Assembly (NCBI RefSeq): GCF_027571405.1
Contig: NZ_CP092968.1
Coordinates: 2,440,001-2,504,000 of the forward strand
Reading direction: 5' to 3'
From: Methylocystis parvus OBBP
GTDB lineage: Bacteria; Pseudomonadota; Alphaproteobacteria; Rhizobiales; Beijerinckiaceae
DNA length: 64,000 bases
Position numbers and translations under genes: made by a program. Positions 49,202 to 59,180 of this stretch are shown here, one piece after another (position 1 is the first letter of the stretch; every line of letters starts with the position of its first letter). Below the pieces are notes generated by a model. The model was not told where the DNA came from, did not search any database, and saw only the letters and a program-made list of their open reading frames with translations.

Positions 49202-49471
49202 ATGGAGCAGGCGCTCGAATTTACCGGAATCTTTGAGGCGGAGACCTTGCCTGCGCTCGCGCCGGGCCGGTGGTATGTCGGTCTCGCCTGCCGCGCGTGC
49301 CGCCGGCATTTCGCGATATTCAACGAGCCCACAAATACGGGCGGGCTGCGCATTTCCGGCGATGCGCGGTTCGAGGCGACCTGCCCGAATTGCGGGCGGG
49401 CCGGCTCCTATCCCGTCGCGGAGCTCGTGCAGTTTCAGGCGGCGCAAGGCGGCTCCATATCGACCGCCTGA
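49202..49471 (+). CDS. Small zinc-ribbon protein
   Basis: An 89-residue protein from ATG 49202, GGAGGG five bases upstream. Two CxxC knuckles, ACRACRR and ATCPNCGRAG, about 40 residues apart, form a probable zinc ribbon. The N-terminus ALEFTGIFEAETLPAL is hydrophobic but short. Function is unknown; zinc ribbons of this size often serve in nucleic-acid or protein contacts. It follows tRNA-Thr. Confidence 0.7.
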   Translation: MEQALEFTGIFEAETLPALAPGRWYVGLACRACRRHFAIFNEPTNTGGLRISGDARFEATCPNCGRAGSYPVAELVQFQAAQGGSISTA

Positions 49472-49615
49472 CGGCCTTCAAGGCGCGTGAGGGGTCGACG
49501 CTTGCCGACGGCCCCGGCGGGAGGTAAGCCGCGCGAACGGCGCGCGTCCGATCATGCGTCCCCTGCCGCTCGACGTCGCCAAGGCTGCGCGCAGGCGATT
49601 GAGGAATCCGCTCTC

Positions 49616-50668
49616 ATGCCCACGCTCTTCGACCCTTTGCGCCTTGGCGACATCGAACTGCCCAACCGCATCGTCATGGCCCCGCTGACGCGTTGCCGCG
49701 CGGTCGACGCGCGCGCCCCCAATGCGCTCATGCGGGATTATTACGCCCAGCGCGCTTCCGCCGGGCTCATTCTCACAGAGGCGACGTCCGTCACGCCGAT
49801 GGGCGTCGGCTATCCCGCGACGCCGGGCGTCTGGTCCGAGCGGCAGGTCGAGGGCTGGCGCGAGATCACGCGCGCCGTTCACGAAGCGGGCGGGCGCATC
49901 ATGCTGCAGCTCTGGCATGTCGGGCGCATCTCGCATCCCATCTATCTCGACGGCGCCGCGCCGGTCGCGCCGAGCGCCATCGCCGCTTCGGGCCATGTCA
50001 GCCTCCTGCGGCCCATGGAGGACTATCCCACGCCGCGCGCGCTCGAGACGGAGGAGATTGCGGGCGTCGTCGCCGCCTATCGGCAGGGCGCGGAGCACGC
50101 CAGGCGCGCCGGCTTCGACGGCGTCGAGCTCCATGGCGCGAACGGCTATCTGCTCGATCAGTTCCTGCAGGACGGAACGAACAAGCGCACAGACCGCTAT
50201 GGCGGCTCGATCGAGAACCGCGCGCGGCTGATGCTGGAAGCGACCGACGCCTGCATCGAGATCTGGGGGCCGGGACGCGTCGGCATGCATCTCGCGCCGC
50301 GCGGCGATTCGCATAGCATGAGCGATACGGACCCCAAAGCGACGTTCGGCTATGTCGCGCGCGAACTCGGCAAGCGCGGCCTCGCCTTCATCTGCGCGCG
50401 CGAGCATCAGGGCGCGGACACGATCGGGCCTTATCTCAAAAAGGAGTTTGGCGGCCCCTTCATCGCCAATGAGGGTTTTGCTTACGACACGGCGCAGGCC
50501 GCCCTCGCAACGGGAGACGCCGACGCCGTCGCCTTCGGCAAGCTCTACATCGCCAATCCCGACCTCGTCGAGCGCTTCCGCCGCGGCGCGGCGCTGAACG
50601 AACCGAAGCCGGAGACCTTCTACGCGCAAGGCCCCGAGGGTTACACGGACTATCCTGCGCTGAAATAA
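49616..50668 (+). CDS. Alkene reductase, Old Yellow Enzyme family (NemA-like)
   Basis: A 350-residue FMN-dependent TIM-barrel NADPH oxidoreductase that reduces activated C=C bonds and nitro compounds. The start LFDPLRLGDIELPNRIVMAP is typical; the substrate-binding His/Asn and the HGANGYLLDQFLQDGTNKRT stretch, with RYGGSIENRARL, confirm the OYE class. ATG 49616 was chosen because the family starts there; the frame is open from 49487. It is followed by a GH42 gene after 68 bases, without evident functional link. Confidence 0.95.
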   Translation: MPTLFDPLRLGDIELPNRIVMAPLTRCRAVDARAPNALMRDYYAQRASAGLILTEATSVTPMGVGYPATPGVWSERQVEGWREITRAVHEAGGRIMLQLWHVGRISHPIYLDGAAPVAPSAIAASGHVSLLRPMEDYPTPRALETEEIAGVVAAYRQGAEHARRAGFDGVELHGANGYLLDQFLQDGTNKRTDRYGGSIENRARLMLEATDACIEIWGPGRVGMHLAPRGDSHSMSDTDPKATFGYVARELGKRGLAFICAREHQGADTIGPYLKKEFGGPFIANEGFAYDTAQAALATGDADAVAFGKLYIANPDLVERFRRGAALNEPKPETFYAQGPEGYTDYPALK

Positions 50669-50736
50669 AGCCCCGCTTCTGTCATCCAACTGCAAAGTTG
50701 AAGGGGCACGGCTGGCGCTCCAAAGCGAGCCCCTCC

Positions 50737-52689
50737 ATGATCAGACAAAAACTCGGCGTCTGCTACTATCCGGAACATTGGCCCGTCCAGCGCTGGGCGG
50801 AAGACGCCGCGCGCATGAAGGCGCTCGGACTGAGTTGCGTCCGCATCGGCGAATTCGCCTGGTCGCGTCTGGAGCCGCGCCCCGGGGTCTATGATTTCGA
50901 CTGGCTGCGGCAAGCGATCGAGACGCTGCACGCCGCGGCTCTCGAAATCGTGCTGGGCGCGCCGACGGCGACGCCGCCCAAATGGCTTGTCGACCGCATG
51001 CCCGACATGCTGGCGCTGGACGCCGAGGGGCGGCCGCGCAAATTCGGCTCGCGCCGGCATTATTGCTTCAGCCATGAGGGCTATGCGCGCGAATGCGACC
51101 GCATCGTCACGAAGCTTGCCGAAGCCTTCGGCGCCCATCCCGCCATTGTCGCGTGGCAGACCGACAATGAGTATGGCTGCCACGACACGGTCGAAAGCTA
51201 TTCGCAGGCGGCGCTTCTCGCCTTTCGCGGATGGTGCGAGAAAAAATACGCCTCGATCGACGCGCTGAACGCCGCCTGGGGGAATGTGTTCTGGTCGATG
51301 GAGCTGACGGGATTCGACGCGATCGAGCTTCCGAACCTCACCGTCACCGAAGCCAATCCGGCGCATCTTCTCGATTTTCAGCGCTTCTCCTCCGATCAGG
51401 TCGTCGCCTTCAACAAAAGGCAGGTCGAGATCATCCGCGCGCATGCGCCGGGCCGCGCGATCCTGCACAATTTCATGGGCGCCTTCACCGCCTTCGACCA
51501 TTTCGCGCTGTCGCAGGATCTCGACGCCGCGAGCTGGGACAGCTACCCGCTCGGCTTTCTCGAACGCAGCGCCAATGACGAGGCCTTCAAGGCGCGCTAC
51601 ATGCGCGTCGGCGATCCGGATTTTCAAGCCTTCCACCACGATCTCTATCGCGGCTGCGGACGCGGCCGCTGGTGGGTGATGGAGCAGCAGCCCGGCCCGG
51701 TGAACTGGGCGCCGTGGAATCCGGCTCCCGCAAAGGGCGCCGTGCGCATGTGGACTTTCGAGGCTTTCGCCGCCGGCGCCGAGACGGTGAGCTATTTCCG
51801 CTGGCGGCAGGCGCCCTTCGCGCAGGAGCAGATGCATGAGGCGCTGCTTCTGCCCAATTCCGAGCCCAATGAGGCCTATCGCGACGTCGAGACGGTCGCG
51901 CGCGAACTCGCGGCGCTCGACGCCAGGGTCGAGACGCGGCGCGCCGAGGTCGCCCTGATCTTCGACTATGAAAGCGCATGGGCGTGGCGGATCGAGCCGC
52001 AGGGGCAAGATTTTTCCTATTATGAGCTCGTCCTGCATTTCTACCGCGGCCTGCGCCGCGCGGGCCTGTCGGTCGACATCGGCCCGCCGACGCCTGAGAC
52101 CGTGCGCGACCGGAAGGCGGTGCTGGCGCCGGGGCTTTTCACCGCCTCCGACGATCTGGTCGAGGCGCTGGCGCGGAGCGAGGCTCGGCTATTGATCGGC
52201 CCGCGCGCCGGCTCGAAGACCGCCGATTTCCAAATTCCGCCGGATCTTCCGCCGGGATCGCTGCGCAAGCTCATCGATCTGCGCGTGCGGCGCGTCGAAA
52301 GCCTGCGCCCGGGCGCCGCCATCGCGACGGAGGCCGGCCATTTCGAGCGCTGGCGCGAATTTCTCGAGCTTGGCGCGGGGGTGGAGAACGAGATCGCGTC
52401 CGTCGACGACGAATGCGCGCTGGCGCGGCAAGGCGAGGTCTTCTATCTCGCCGGTTGGCCGGACGATGCGATGCTGGACGCCGTCCTCGCGCTTCTCCTG
52501 CGGGAAGCCGGCGTAGAAACCCTGTCCCTCCCCCGCGACGTCCGCATCCGCGATAATGGCGGCGTGCGATATGTCTTCAATTACGGCCCCGAGGAGGCGG
52601 ATATCTCTCAGATCGCCGCAAATTCGCGACTCATCCTCGGCGAAAAGCGCCTGCTCCCTTGCGGCGTCGCCGCTTTCGCCCGCGCTTAG
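50737..52689 (+). CDS. GH42 family beta-galactosidase-like glycosidase
   Basis: A 650-residue retaining glycoside hydrolase. The opening is LGVCYYPEHWPVQRWAEDAA; the acid/base Glu is in VAWQTDNEYGCHD and the nucleophile Glu in WWVMEQQPGPVNW. The middle trimerisation-type domain and C-terminal part follow (RLILGEKRLLPCGV at the end). There is no signal peptide, so it is intracellular. It should cleave beta-1,3/1,4/1,6 galactosides or related sugars. ATG 50737 fits the homologous start; the frame is open from 50698. A GH42 enzyme next to OYE suggests an accessory carbohydrate function. Confidence 0.94.
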   Translation: MIRQKLGVCYYPEHWPVQRWAEDAARMKALGLSCVRIGEFAWSRLEPRPGVYDFDWLRQAIETLHAAALEIVLGAPTATPPKWLVDRMPDMLALDAEGRPRKFGSRRHYCFSHEGYARECDRIVTKLAEAFGAHPAIVAWQTDNEYGCHDTVESYSQAALLAFRGWCEKKYASIDALNAAWGNVFWSMELTGFDAIELPNLTVTEANPAHLLDFQRFSSDQVVAFNKRQVEIIRAHAPGRAILHNFMGAFTAFDHFALSQDLDAASWDSYPLGFLERSANDEAFKARYMRVGDPDFQAFHHDLYRGCGRGRWWVMEQQPGPVNWAPWNPAPAKGAVRMWTFEAFAAGAETVSYFRWRQAPFAQEQMHEALLLPNSEPNEAYRDVETVARELAALDARVETRRAEVALIFDYESAWAWRIEPQGQDFSYYELVLHFYRGLRRAGLSVDIGPPTPETVRDRKAVLAPGLFTASDDLVEALARSEARLLIGPRAGSKTADFQIPPDLPPGSLRKLIDLRVRRVESLRPGAAIATEAGHFERWREFLELGAGVENEIASVDDECALARQGEVFYLAGWPDDAMLDAVLALLLREAGVETLSLPRDVRIRDNGGVRYVFNYGPEEADISQIAANSRLILGEKRLLPCGVAAFARA

Positions 52690-52972
52690 AGGCCGCAATG
52701 AAGACGCGCGTCCCAATTCTCGGCGAGACGGCGGGGCGAAGCGAGCGCTCCACAGAAAAAATGAAGCGTAGATCCAGCTCTTTCAACTTCCTAATATATT
52801 ATGGGCGGGATTGACACTTGCGCCCCATTACCGCAACACGACAGACACAAACGCATCTAGGCCGTCACAATTGCGTCTTGCAATCTGCTTTGATTGCCGC
52901 GGCCCAATCGGCGGCCTCGGCGCGATTAGACAACTTCGATAGGCAGTTCGTTCGCAGGAACCTCCGCTCCCC

Positions 52973-54151
52973 ATGATCGCGCCTGGAAAGCTTCAAGAGC
53001 TGCCCCCCCGCGCCAAGCTCTTGATCGCAGCGACCGCCGCAATCGCCTTGGCGGGCGCGATATGGGCCTGGAAGTCGACTCACGCCGGCGGCGGCGGCCC
53101 CGGACATCCCGGCGGCGGCGCGGGGGCCGAAGCGACCCAGCTCGTCCGGCGCGGGGGCGCGATCTTCGTCCCCGAGGGCTCGCCCTATCGCGCGCGCATC
53201 TCCGTCGCGTCGGTCCAGCAGAAAAATATCAGCCGCAGCAAAGTAGTGACGGGAACGGTCGAAGCCGACCCGACCCGCACCGTCAAAATCCTGGCGCCGG
53301 TGGCGGGGCGCGTGGGAGCCCTGGACGTGTCGCTGGGCGACACGGTGAAAAAGGGCCAGCGTCTCGCCACGATCGATTCGGGCGATCTTGCGCAGGCCGT
53401 CGCCGACGCCGAAAAGGCGCGTGCGACCGTGAAGCTCACCAAAAGCGCCCTGGAGCGCGCGACGGGCCTCAACAAGGCCGGCGGCCTCGCCTTGCGCGAG
53501 CTGGAACAGGCGCAAAACGACTACCGTCAGGCGACGACGGAGCTCAAGCGCGCCGAAGCGCGCCTCGAAGTGATCGGCGACAGCGGGACGGTCTCCGGCC
53601 AGCGTCAGATCGCGCTGACCTCGCCGATCGACGGCACGATCACCGCGCTCGAAACCGCGCCGGGCGACTTCATCGACAACGCCACCGAATCGATGATGAC
53701 CATCTCCAACCTCGAAAAGGTCTGGGTGACGGCGAGCGTGCAGGAGAAGGATCTCTCTTTCGTCCAGAAGGACGAGCGCGTGGAAGTGACCCTTCTCGCC
53801 TATCCCGGCGAAGTCTTTTCCGGACGCGTCCAGGTCATCAGCCAGTTGCTGGAGGCCGACACGCGCCGCAACAAGGTGCGCATCTCCTTCGACAATCCCT
53901 ATGGCATCTTCAAGCTGAACATGTTCGCGTCGGTGCGTTTCTTCGCGCCCGCCGCGCAGAGCATTCTCGTTCCGTCCTCGGCGCTCTTCATCGTCAACGA
54001 CACGACGAGCGTCTTTGTCGAGACGGGGCCCTGGACCTTCCAGAGAAAACCCGTCGTGATCGAAGCCGACTATGAGGGCTCGACCATCGTGCGCGGCCTG
54101 GAGCCCGGGCAGCGCATCGTGGTGCGCGGCGGAGTCCTCCTCAATGATTGA
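52973..54151 (+). CDS. RND efflux periplasmic adaptor (CzcB/CusB-like)
   Basis: A 392-residue membrane-fusion protein: one N-terminal helix (residues 15-32), a Gly/His-rich periplasmic stretch (GGGGPGHPGGGAGAEATQL), then the barrel-sandwich domain (VGALDVSLGDTVKKGQRL), a helical hairpin (about residues 135-190) and the beta-barrel (QKDLSFVQKDERVEV-like region). The His-rich patch near the N-terminus fits metal-exporting HME-RND pumps. It overlaps the pump gene by eight bases. Likely forms a tripartite complex with the two products downstream. Confidence 0.93.
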   Translation: MIAPGKLQELPPRAKLLIAATAAIALAGAIWAWKSTHAGGGGPGHPGGGAGAEATQLVRRGGAIFVPEGSPYRARISVASVQQKNISRSKVVTGTVEADPTRTVKILAPVAGRVGALDVSLGDTVKKGQRLATIDSGDLAQAVADAEKARATVKLTKSALERATGLNKAGGLALRELEQAQNDYRQATTELKRAEARLEVIGDSGTVSGQRQIALTSPIDGTITALETAPGDFIDNATESMMTISNLEKVWVTASVQEKDLSFVQKDERVEVTLLAYPGEVFSGRVQVISQLLEADTRRNKVRISFDNPYGIFKLNMFASVRFFAPAAQSILVPSSALFIVNDTTSVFVETGPWTFQRKPVVIEADYEGSTIVRGLEPGQRIVVRGGVLLND

Positions 54152-57100
54152 ACGCGCCGTCGAACTCTGCCTGCGGAACCGGCTGCTCGTCATCCTCGTG
54201 ACGATCCTGGTTTTTTTCTACGGCATGTATTCCTGGACGCAGCTCAAGCTCGAAGCCTATCCCGACGTCGGCGACGTCACGGTGATCGTCACGACGCAGG
54301 CGCGCGGCCTCGCGGCGGAGGAAGTGGAGCAGCAGATCACCGTGCCGCTGGAGCGCGCGCTCGCCAGCACGCCGGGGCTGGTGACGATCCGCTCGAGCAG
54401 CACTTTCGCGCTTTCGCTCATCACGCTCATCTTCAAGGACGGCGTCGAGGATTATTGGGCGCGGCAGCGCGTGCTGGAGCGCGTCAACCAGGTGCCGCTG
54501 CCATCCAATTACCAGCCGACGCTCGGGCCCCTGAGCGGCCCCGTCGGCGAAATCTTGCGCTACTCGCTCGAATCCGACGAGAAAAATCTTTCCGAGCTTT
54601 CGGAAATCCAGCGCTGGGTGGTGGTGCCCGCCCTCAATCAGGTGCCGGGCGTGGCGAGCGTCGCCAATTTCGGCGGCCTGACCCGGCAATTCGAGCTCGA
54701 AGTCGATCCGCTCGCGCTGCAGCGCTACGATCTCGGGCTGTCGGACGTCTCGCAGGCCATCACCAGCAACAGCGCCAGCTCCGGCGGCAGCCGCATCACG
54801 CGCGGCGAGCAATCCTATGTGATCCGCAGCATCGGCCTCGTTCGAAATCTCGAGGATCTGGGCAACATCGTCGTCACGGAGAGCAAGGGAACGCCGATCC
54901 TCACCCGCGACCTCGGAACGCCGCGCCTCAGCAGCCAGGAGCGCGAGGGCGTCCTCGGCAAGGACCGAAATTCCGATACCATCCAGGGCACGATCCAGAT
55001 GCTCAAGGGCGAAAGCGCCCAGACGGTCCTCAAGGCCGTCCATGAGCGCATGGAGCAGCTTCAGGCGGAGCTCGCGCCGCAGGGCGTGCGCATCGTTCCC
55101 TATCTCGACCGCAACGAGCTCGTCGAGGCGACAGTCTCGAAAGTCGGCCACACGGTCGGCGAGGGCGTGGCGCTCGTCTTCATCGTGCTGATCCTTTTTC
55201 TCGGCAGCCCGCGCAGCGCCATCGTGGTGGCGGTGACGATTCCGATCGCGCTCGCCGTCACCTTCATCCTGATGAATCTGACGAAGCTGCCGGCCAATCT
55301 TCTGTCGCTCGGCTCCATCGATTTCGGCGTGATCGTCGACGGCGCCATCGTCGTGACGGAAGCGATCCTGCGCGTGCGCGAGCACAATCCGACCCGCCCG
55401 CTCGAAACCGACACGGTGCAGTTCGTCGTCCGGCAGGTGGTCAATCCGATCTTCTTCGCGACGATCATCATCATCACGGCCTATCTGCCGCTGCTGGGAC
55501 TCGAACGCGTCGAGGCGAAGCTCTTCTCGCCCGTCGCCTATACGATCTCCTACGCGCTGTTCGGCGCCCTTCTGTGCTCGCTGCTGGTCGTTCCCGGCCT
55601 CGCTTACATCGCCTTCCACAAGCCGTCCGAAATCTTCCACAACGTCGTTCTCGAACGGCTGCAGAGCGAATATGGCCGCCTGCTCGGGCTTTGCGTCGAC
55701 CAGCCGCGCATCATCTACGGCGCCGCCGGCGCGGCCTTTCTCGGCGTCCTGCTGGCGGGCGCGACCATCGGACGGGAATTCCTGCCCAATCTCGACGAAG
55801 GCTCGCTCTGGCTTCAGGTTCAGCTTCCCAGCGGCATCTCCATCGGCAAGGCCGAGGATATGGCGCGCGACCTGCGCAACGCCGTGCTGGAATTTCCAGA
55901 AGTGGCCTTCGTCGTCTCTCAGATCGGGCGAAACGACGACCGGACCGACCCGTGGACCCTGAGCCATATCGAGGCCCCGGTCGGCCTCAAGCCTTACGAC
56001 GAATGGCCGGCCGGCGAAACCAAGGGGGATTTCGTGCGCCGGCTCGCCGAGCGCTTGAACCAGCTCCCCGGCATGGAAGTCGGGATCAGCCAGCCGATCA
56101 TCGACAATGTGAACGATCTCATGAGCGGCGCCCATAGCGCGCTCGTCGTGAAGGTGTTCGGCCAGGACCTGAAGGAGGCGCGCCGCGTCGCCTCGGAAAT
56201 CGTGACGACGCTGAAGGAGACGCCGGGCACGACGCAGACCTCGATCGTGCAGGAGCCGCCGATCCCGCAGATCGCCTTCCATGTGGATCGCAGCACGGCG
56301 GCGCGTTACGGCATCAATGTCGCCGACGTGGCGAATCTCATTCAGACCGGCGTCGGCGGCAGCCCGATCGGCCAGATCTATGTCAATGACCGCAGCTACG
56401 ACATCACCGTCCGTTTTCCGCCCGAGGCGCGCAACAGCCCGGAGGATCTCGGCAATCTGCTCGTCAACGCGACTGGCGGCGCGCAGGTCGCCTTGTCCCA
56501 GATCGCCAGGGTCACGCTGCAAAACGGCGAGAGCGCCATCTCGCACGACAAGACGAAACGCTCGCTGACGGTTCGCGTCGACTACGACAATCGCGATCTC
56601 TCCTCCTATCTCGCCGACGCGCAGGCGCGCATCGCGAAGAACGTCAAATACGATCCCGCGCTCTACAAGGTCGTGTGGGGCGGCAAGTTCGAGAATCAGC
56701 AGCGGGCCCAGGCGCGCCTGACCGTCATCGTCGGCGCCGTGCTGGTGCTGATGTTCGTCTTCCTGTTCATCGGCTTCGGCAAATTGCGGCACGCCGCGCT
56801 CATTCTCGGCGTCGTGCCGCTCGCGACGCTTGGCGGCCTCGTCTCGCTGCATATTCGCGGCGACAGCCTCAATGTGGCGACGGGCGTCGGCTTTCTTGCG
56901 CTGTTCGGCGTCGCGGTGCAAAACGGCATCATCATGGTCGCCAACCTCAACCGGACATCAGCCGTCCGCATCGCCGCCGCCCGCGCGCGCTGGGTCGCGG
57001 CGGATGTCGAGGCGGCGGTCATGAGGCGCGATTTCGTCGCCGCGGTCAGAACCGGCGTCCTCGAAGGCGCCGGCGAGCGCTTTCGCCCCGTATTGATGAC

Positions 57101-57317
57101 CTCGACCGTCGCGACCGTCGGCATGCTGCCCGCCGCTCTCGCGACAGGCGTCGGCAGCGACGTCCAGCGCAGTCTGGCGACCGTCATCGTCGGCGGCCTC
57201 ATCGTCGCGACGCTGCTCACCCTCTTCATTCTCCCGGTCTTCTATTTCGTGGTGGAGAGCTATGTGAGGGGCCGCAGCGAAATGATCGCGACGAGAGAAG
57301 GCGTCGCCACAAGATGA
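54144..57317 (+). CDS. Heavy-metal efflux RND transporter, CzcA/CusA family
   Basis: A 1057-residue inner-membrane pump with 12 transmembrane helices. The family start is IERAVELCLRNRLLVILVTI. The HME-type TM4 motif is DFGVIVDGAIVVTE, the proton relay of CzcA-like exporters. The last third carries an unusual insertion (about residues 935-955, RARWVAADVEAAVMRRD) before the RFRPVLMTS loop. It exports divalent or monovalent heavy metals through the outer membrane channel. The ATG overlaps the adaptor gene by eight bases and the stop overlaps the outer-membrane gene (ATGA). The metal is not identifiable from the sequence. Confidence 0.95.
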   Translation: MIERAVELCLRNRLLVILVTILVFFYGMYSWTQLKLEAYPDVGDVTVIVTTQARGLAAEEVEQQITVPLERALASTPGLVTIRSSSTFALSLITLIFKDGVEDYWARQRVLERVNQVPLPSNYQPTLGPLSGPVGEILRYSLESDEKNLSELSEIQRWVVVPALNQVPGVASVANFGGLTRQFELEVDPLALQRYDLGLSDVSQAITSNSASSGGSRITRGEQSYVIRSIGLVRNLEDLGNIVVTESKGTPILTRDLGTPRLSSQEREGVLGKDRNSDTIQGTIQMLKGESAQTVLKAVHERMEQLQAELAPQGVRIVPYLDRNELVEATVSKVGHTVGEGVALVFIVLILFLGSPRSAIVVAVTIPIALAVTFILMNLTKLPANLLSLGSIDFGVIVDGAIVVTEAILRVREHNPTRPLETDTVQFVVRQVVNPIFFATIIIITAYLPLLGLERVEAKLFSPVAYTISYALFGALLCSLLVVPGLAYIAFHKPSEIFHNVVLERLQSEYGRLLGLCVDQPRIIYGAAGAAFLGVLLAGATIGREFLPNLDEGSLWLQVQLPSGISIGKAEDMARDLRNAVLEFPEVAFVVSQIGRNDDRTDPWTLSHIEAPVGLKPYDEWPAGETKGDFVRRLAERLNQLPGMEVGISQPIIDNVNDLMSGAHSALVVKVFGQDLKEARRVASEIVTTLKETPGTTQTSIVQEPPIPQIAFHVDRSTAARYGINVADVANLIQTGVGGSPIGQIYVNDRSYDITVRFPPEARNSPEDLGNLLVNATGGAQVALSQIARVTLQNGESAISHDKTKRSLTVRVDYDNRDLSSYLADAQARIAKNVKYDPALYKVVWGGKFENQQRAQARLTVIVGAVLVLMFVFLFIGFGKLRHAALILGVVPLATLGGLVSLHIRGDSLNVATGVGFLALFGVAVQNGIIMVANLNRTSAVRIAAARARWVAADVEAAVMRRDFVAAVRTGVLEGAGERFRPVLMTSTVATVGMLPAALATGVGSDVQRSLATVIVGGLIVATLLTLFILPVFYFVVESYVRGRSEMIATREGVATR

Positions 57318-58834
57318 GCCCTCCCTCTCGCCGCGCCGGACTTGCGGCCGCCCTCGGCGGCGGCGCCCTGCTCGCGTCCTGCGCCGTCGGCCCCGATTTC
57401 GCCCCGCCTCCGCCGTCCGACGCCAAACACATCTTGCCGGACCGGACGGGTTCGCCGGGCGAAGGCCAGCGTTTCGCCGAGGGCAAGGACATCTCGGCCG
57501 AATGGTGGACGCTCTACAAATCCAAGCCGCTCGACGAACTGGTCAAGGAATCGCTGCAGAACAACCCGTCGCTGCAAGCCTCGGAAGCCGCGGTCCGCAT
57601 CGCCTATTTCAACGCCGAGGCGCAGAAGGGCGGCTTTTTCCCGCAGGTGCTGTTCAGCTCGAACGACAGCCAGAACATCCAGTCCAATAATCGCTCTCTC
57701 GGCGCGATCAATCAGACGGTCTTCAACCAGTCCTTCCCCACGCCGGGCAATGCGGCGTCCGGGATTGCGGTGCCGAACGTCCCGACCAATACGCCCAACG
57801 CGCCCTATGGGCTTTTTCTGAAACAACTGACGGTGAGCTTCACGCCCGACGTCTGGGGCGGCAATGCGCGCGCGGTGGAGTCGCTTGTCGCGCAGACGGA
57901 GCAGCAGAACTGGCAGCTTGAGGCGGCGCATCTCGCGCTGACGAGCAACGTCGTCGTCGCGGCGATTCAGGAGGCCTCCATCCGGGGCCAGATCGAAGCG
58001 ACGAAGAACATCATCGCCATCCTCCACGAGACGCTGGAGATCCTGAACCGGCAATATTCCTTCGGCTCCATCGCCAAAGCGGACGTCGTGGCGCAGGAGG
58101 CGGAGCTCGCGCAGTTCGAGCAGACTTTGCCGCCGCTCGAAAAGCAGCTCGAAATTCAGCGCAATCTTCTCACCGCGCTTGCCGGGCGCCTGTCCTTCGA
58201 AGGAGCGGGCGAGACGTTCGAACTCAAGAAATTCGTCCTGCCCTCGACGATTCCCGTCAGCGTCCCCTCGAAGCTCGTGGCCCAGCGCCCGGACGTCAGA
58301 GCCGCCGAGGCCAATCTGCATCAGGCTTCGGCGGCGGTCGGCGTCGCGATCGCCAATCGCCTGCCCAATATCACGCTCTCGGCCAATGTCGGCGCCAGCG
58401 CCTTCCATATGGCGCAGCTCTTCGCGCCCGGCACCGGCCTCTATACGGCCGCGGCCAACATCTCCCAGCCGGTCTTCGACGGCATGACGCTTCTCAACAA
58501 GCAGAAGGCGGCCGAGGCGGCGCTCGAACAGGCGGACGCCCAATATCGGGACACGGTCGTCCACGCTTTCGAGAATGTCGCCGATGCGCTGCGGGCGCTG
58601 CAATCGGACGCCAAGGCGGTTCAGACCGCCCGCAAATTCGAGGACGCCGCCAAACGCAGCCTCGACATCGTCCGCATGCAGGTCAAATACGGACAGGTGT
58701 CGCAGCTCGCCGTGCTCAACGCCCAGCGCACCTATTTCACGGCGTCCGTTTCGCGCGTGCAGGCGGAGGCGACCCGGCTCTCCGACACGGCGGCGCTCTT
58801 CATGGCGCTCGGCGGCGGCTGGTGGAATCGCTGA
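57314..58834 (+). CDS. Outer-membrane efflux lipoprotein, NodT/TolC-like
   Basis: A 506-residue protein with a lipobox LLASC (Cys near residue 23), the NodT-type outer membrane factor of RND pumps. It starts FAPPPPSDAK after the lipobox and has the paired helix-strand repeats of TolC, with two OEP halves; KADVVAQEAELAQFEQTLPP and QVSQLAVLNAQRTYFTA are typical of the equatorial coils. The ATG is inside the pump gene (ATGA). It forms the exit duct of the tripartite metal exporter and ends the operon. Confidence 0.95.
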   Translation: MSPPSRRAGLAAALGGGALLASCAVGPDFAPPPPSDAKHILPDRTGSPGEGQRFAEGKDISAEWWTLYKSKPLDELVKESLQNNPSLQASEAAVRIAYFNAEAQKGGFFPQVLFSSNDSQNIQSNNRSLGAINQTVFNQSFPTPGNAASGIAVPNVPTNTPNAPYGLFLKQLTVSFTPDVWGGNARAVESLVAQTEQQNWQLEAAHLALTSNVVVAAIQEASIRGQIEATKNIIAILHETLEILNRQYSFGSIAKADVVAQEAELAQFEQTLPPLEKQLEIQRNLLTALAGRLSFEGAGETFELKKFVLPSTIPVSVPSKLVAQRPDVRAAEANLHQASAAVGVAIANRLPNITLSANVGASAFHMAQLFAPGTGLYTAAANISQPVFDGMTLLNKQKAAEAALEQADAQYRDTVVHAFENVADALRALQSDAKAVQTARKFEDAAKRSLDIVRMQVKYGQVSQLAVLNAQRTYFTASVSRVQAEATRLSDTAALFMALGGGWWNR

Positions 58835-58919
58835 CGGGCTCTGCGCCGGGGCGTCATCGAGCGCCCCGGCCTGCGTCACGAATGATCGCGAAAGTCCGCC
58901 GACTTTTGCGGCATGCGGA

Positions 58920-59180
58920 TCAGTCGCGCACTTTGCCGCCCGCCGCCTCGCAGGCTTGCGCCGACTCCATATAGACCCATCCCTGCCCCTTGCAGGCGTT
59001 CTTGCCCTTGCAGGAATTCTTGGGCGTGTGGCAATCGCTCTTGGCCTTGCAGCTATTTGCGCCGAGGCAATGCACCCGGGCCGTCGCCGTTTCGGCCTTG
59101 GCGGCCGGCGCGGTCCCGGCGAGCGCGATAGAGACGGCGGCGATGGCGAGCGTCGCGCCGTTCAGCGTTTCTTTCTTCAT
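58920..59180 (-). CDS. BufA2-family bufferin-type metallophore precursor
   Basis: An 86-residue protein with a signal peptide (KKETLNGATLAIAAVSIALA) and a mature Cys-rich core: VHCLGANSCKAKSDCHTPKN, SCKGKNACKGQGWV and ACEAAGGKV. The repeated C-K motif and the KNACKGQGWV block fit BufA2, a class of periplasmic copper-binding RiPPs whose cysteines are converted to heterocycles by an MNIO (BufB) enzyme with BufC. No BufB or BufC gene is in the window, so it is an orphan precursor or its partner acts in trans. ATG 59180 follows a weak GGGAAGAAAC stretch. It lies tail-to-tail with the RND metal exporter operon. Confidence 0.8.
   Translation of the reverse strand: MKKETLNGATLAIAAVSIALAGTAPAAKAETATARVHCLGANSCKAKSDCHTPKNSCKGKNACKGQGWVYMESAQACEAAGGKVRD

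Noticed and set aside
54141..56921. A 926-codon minus-strand frame opposite the RND pump
   Set aside because: Antisense shadow of CzcA-like coding sequence; highly charged and without homology cues.
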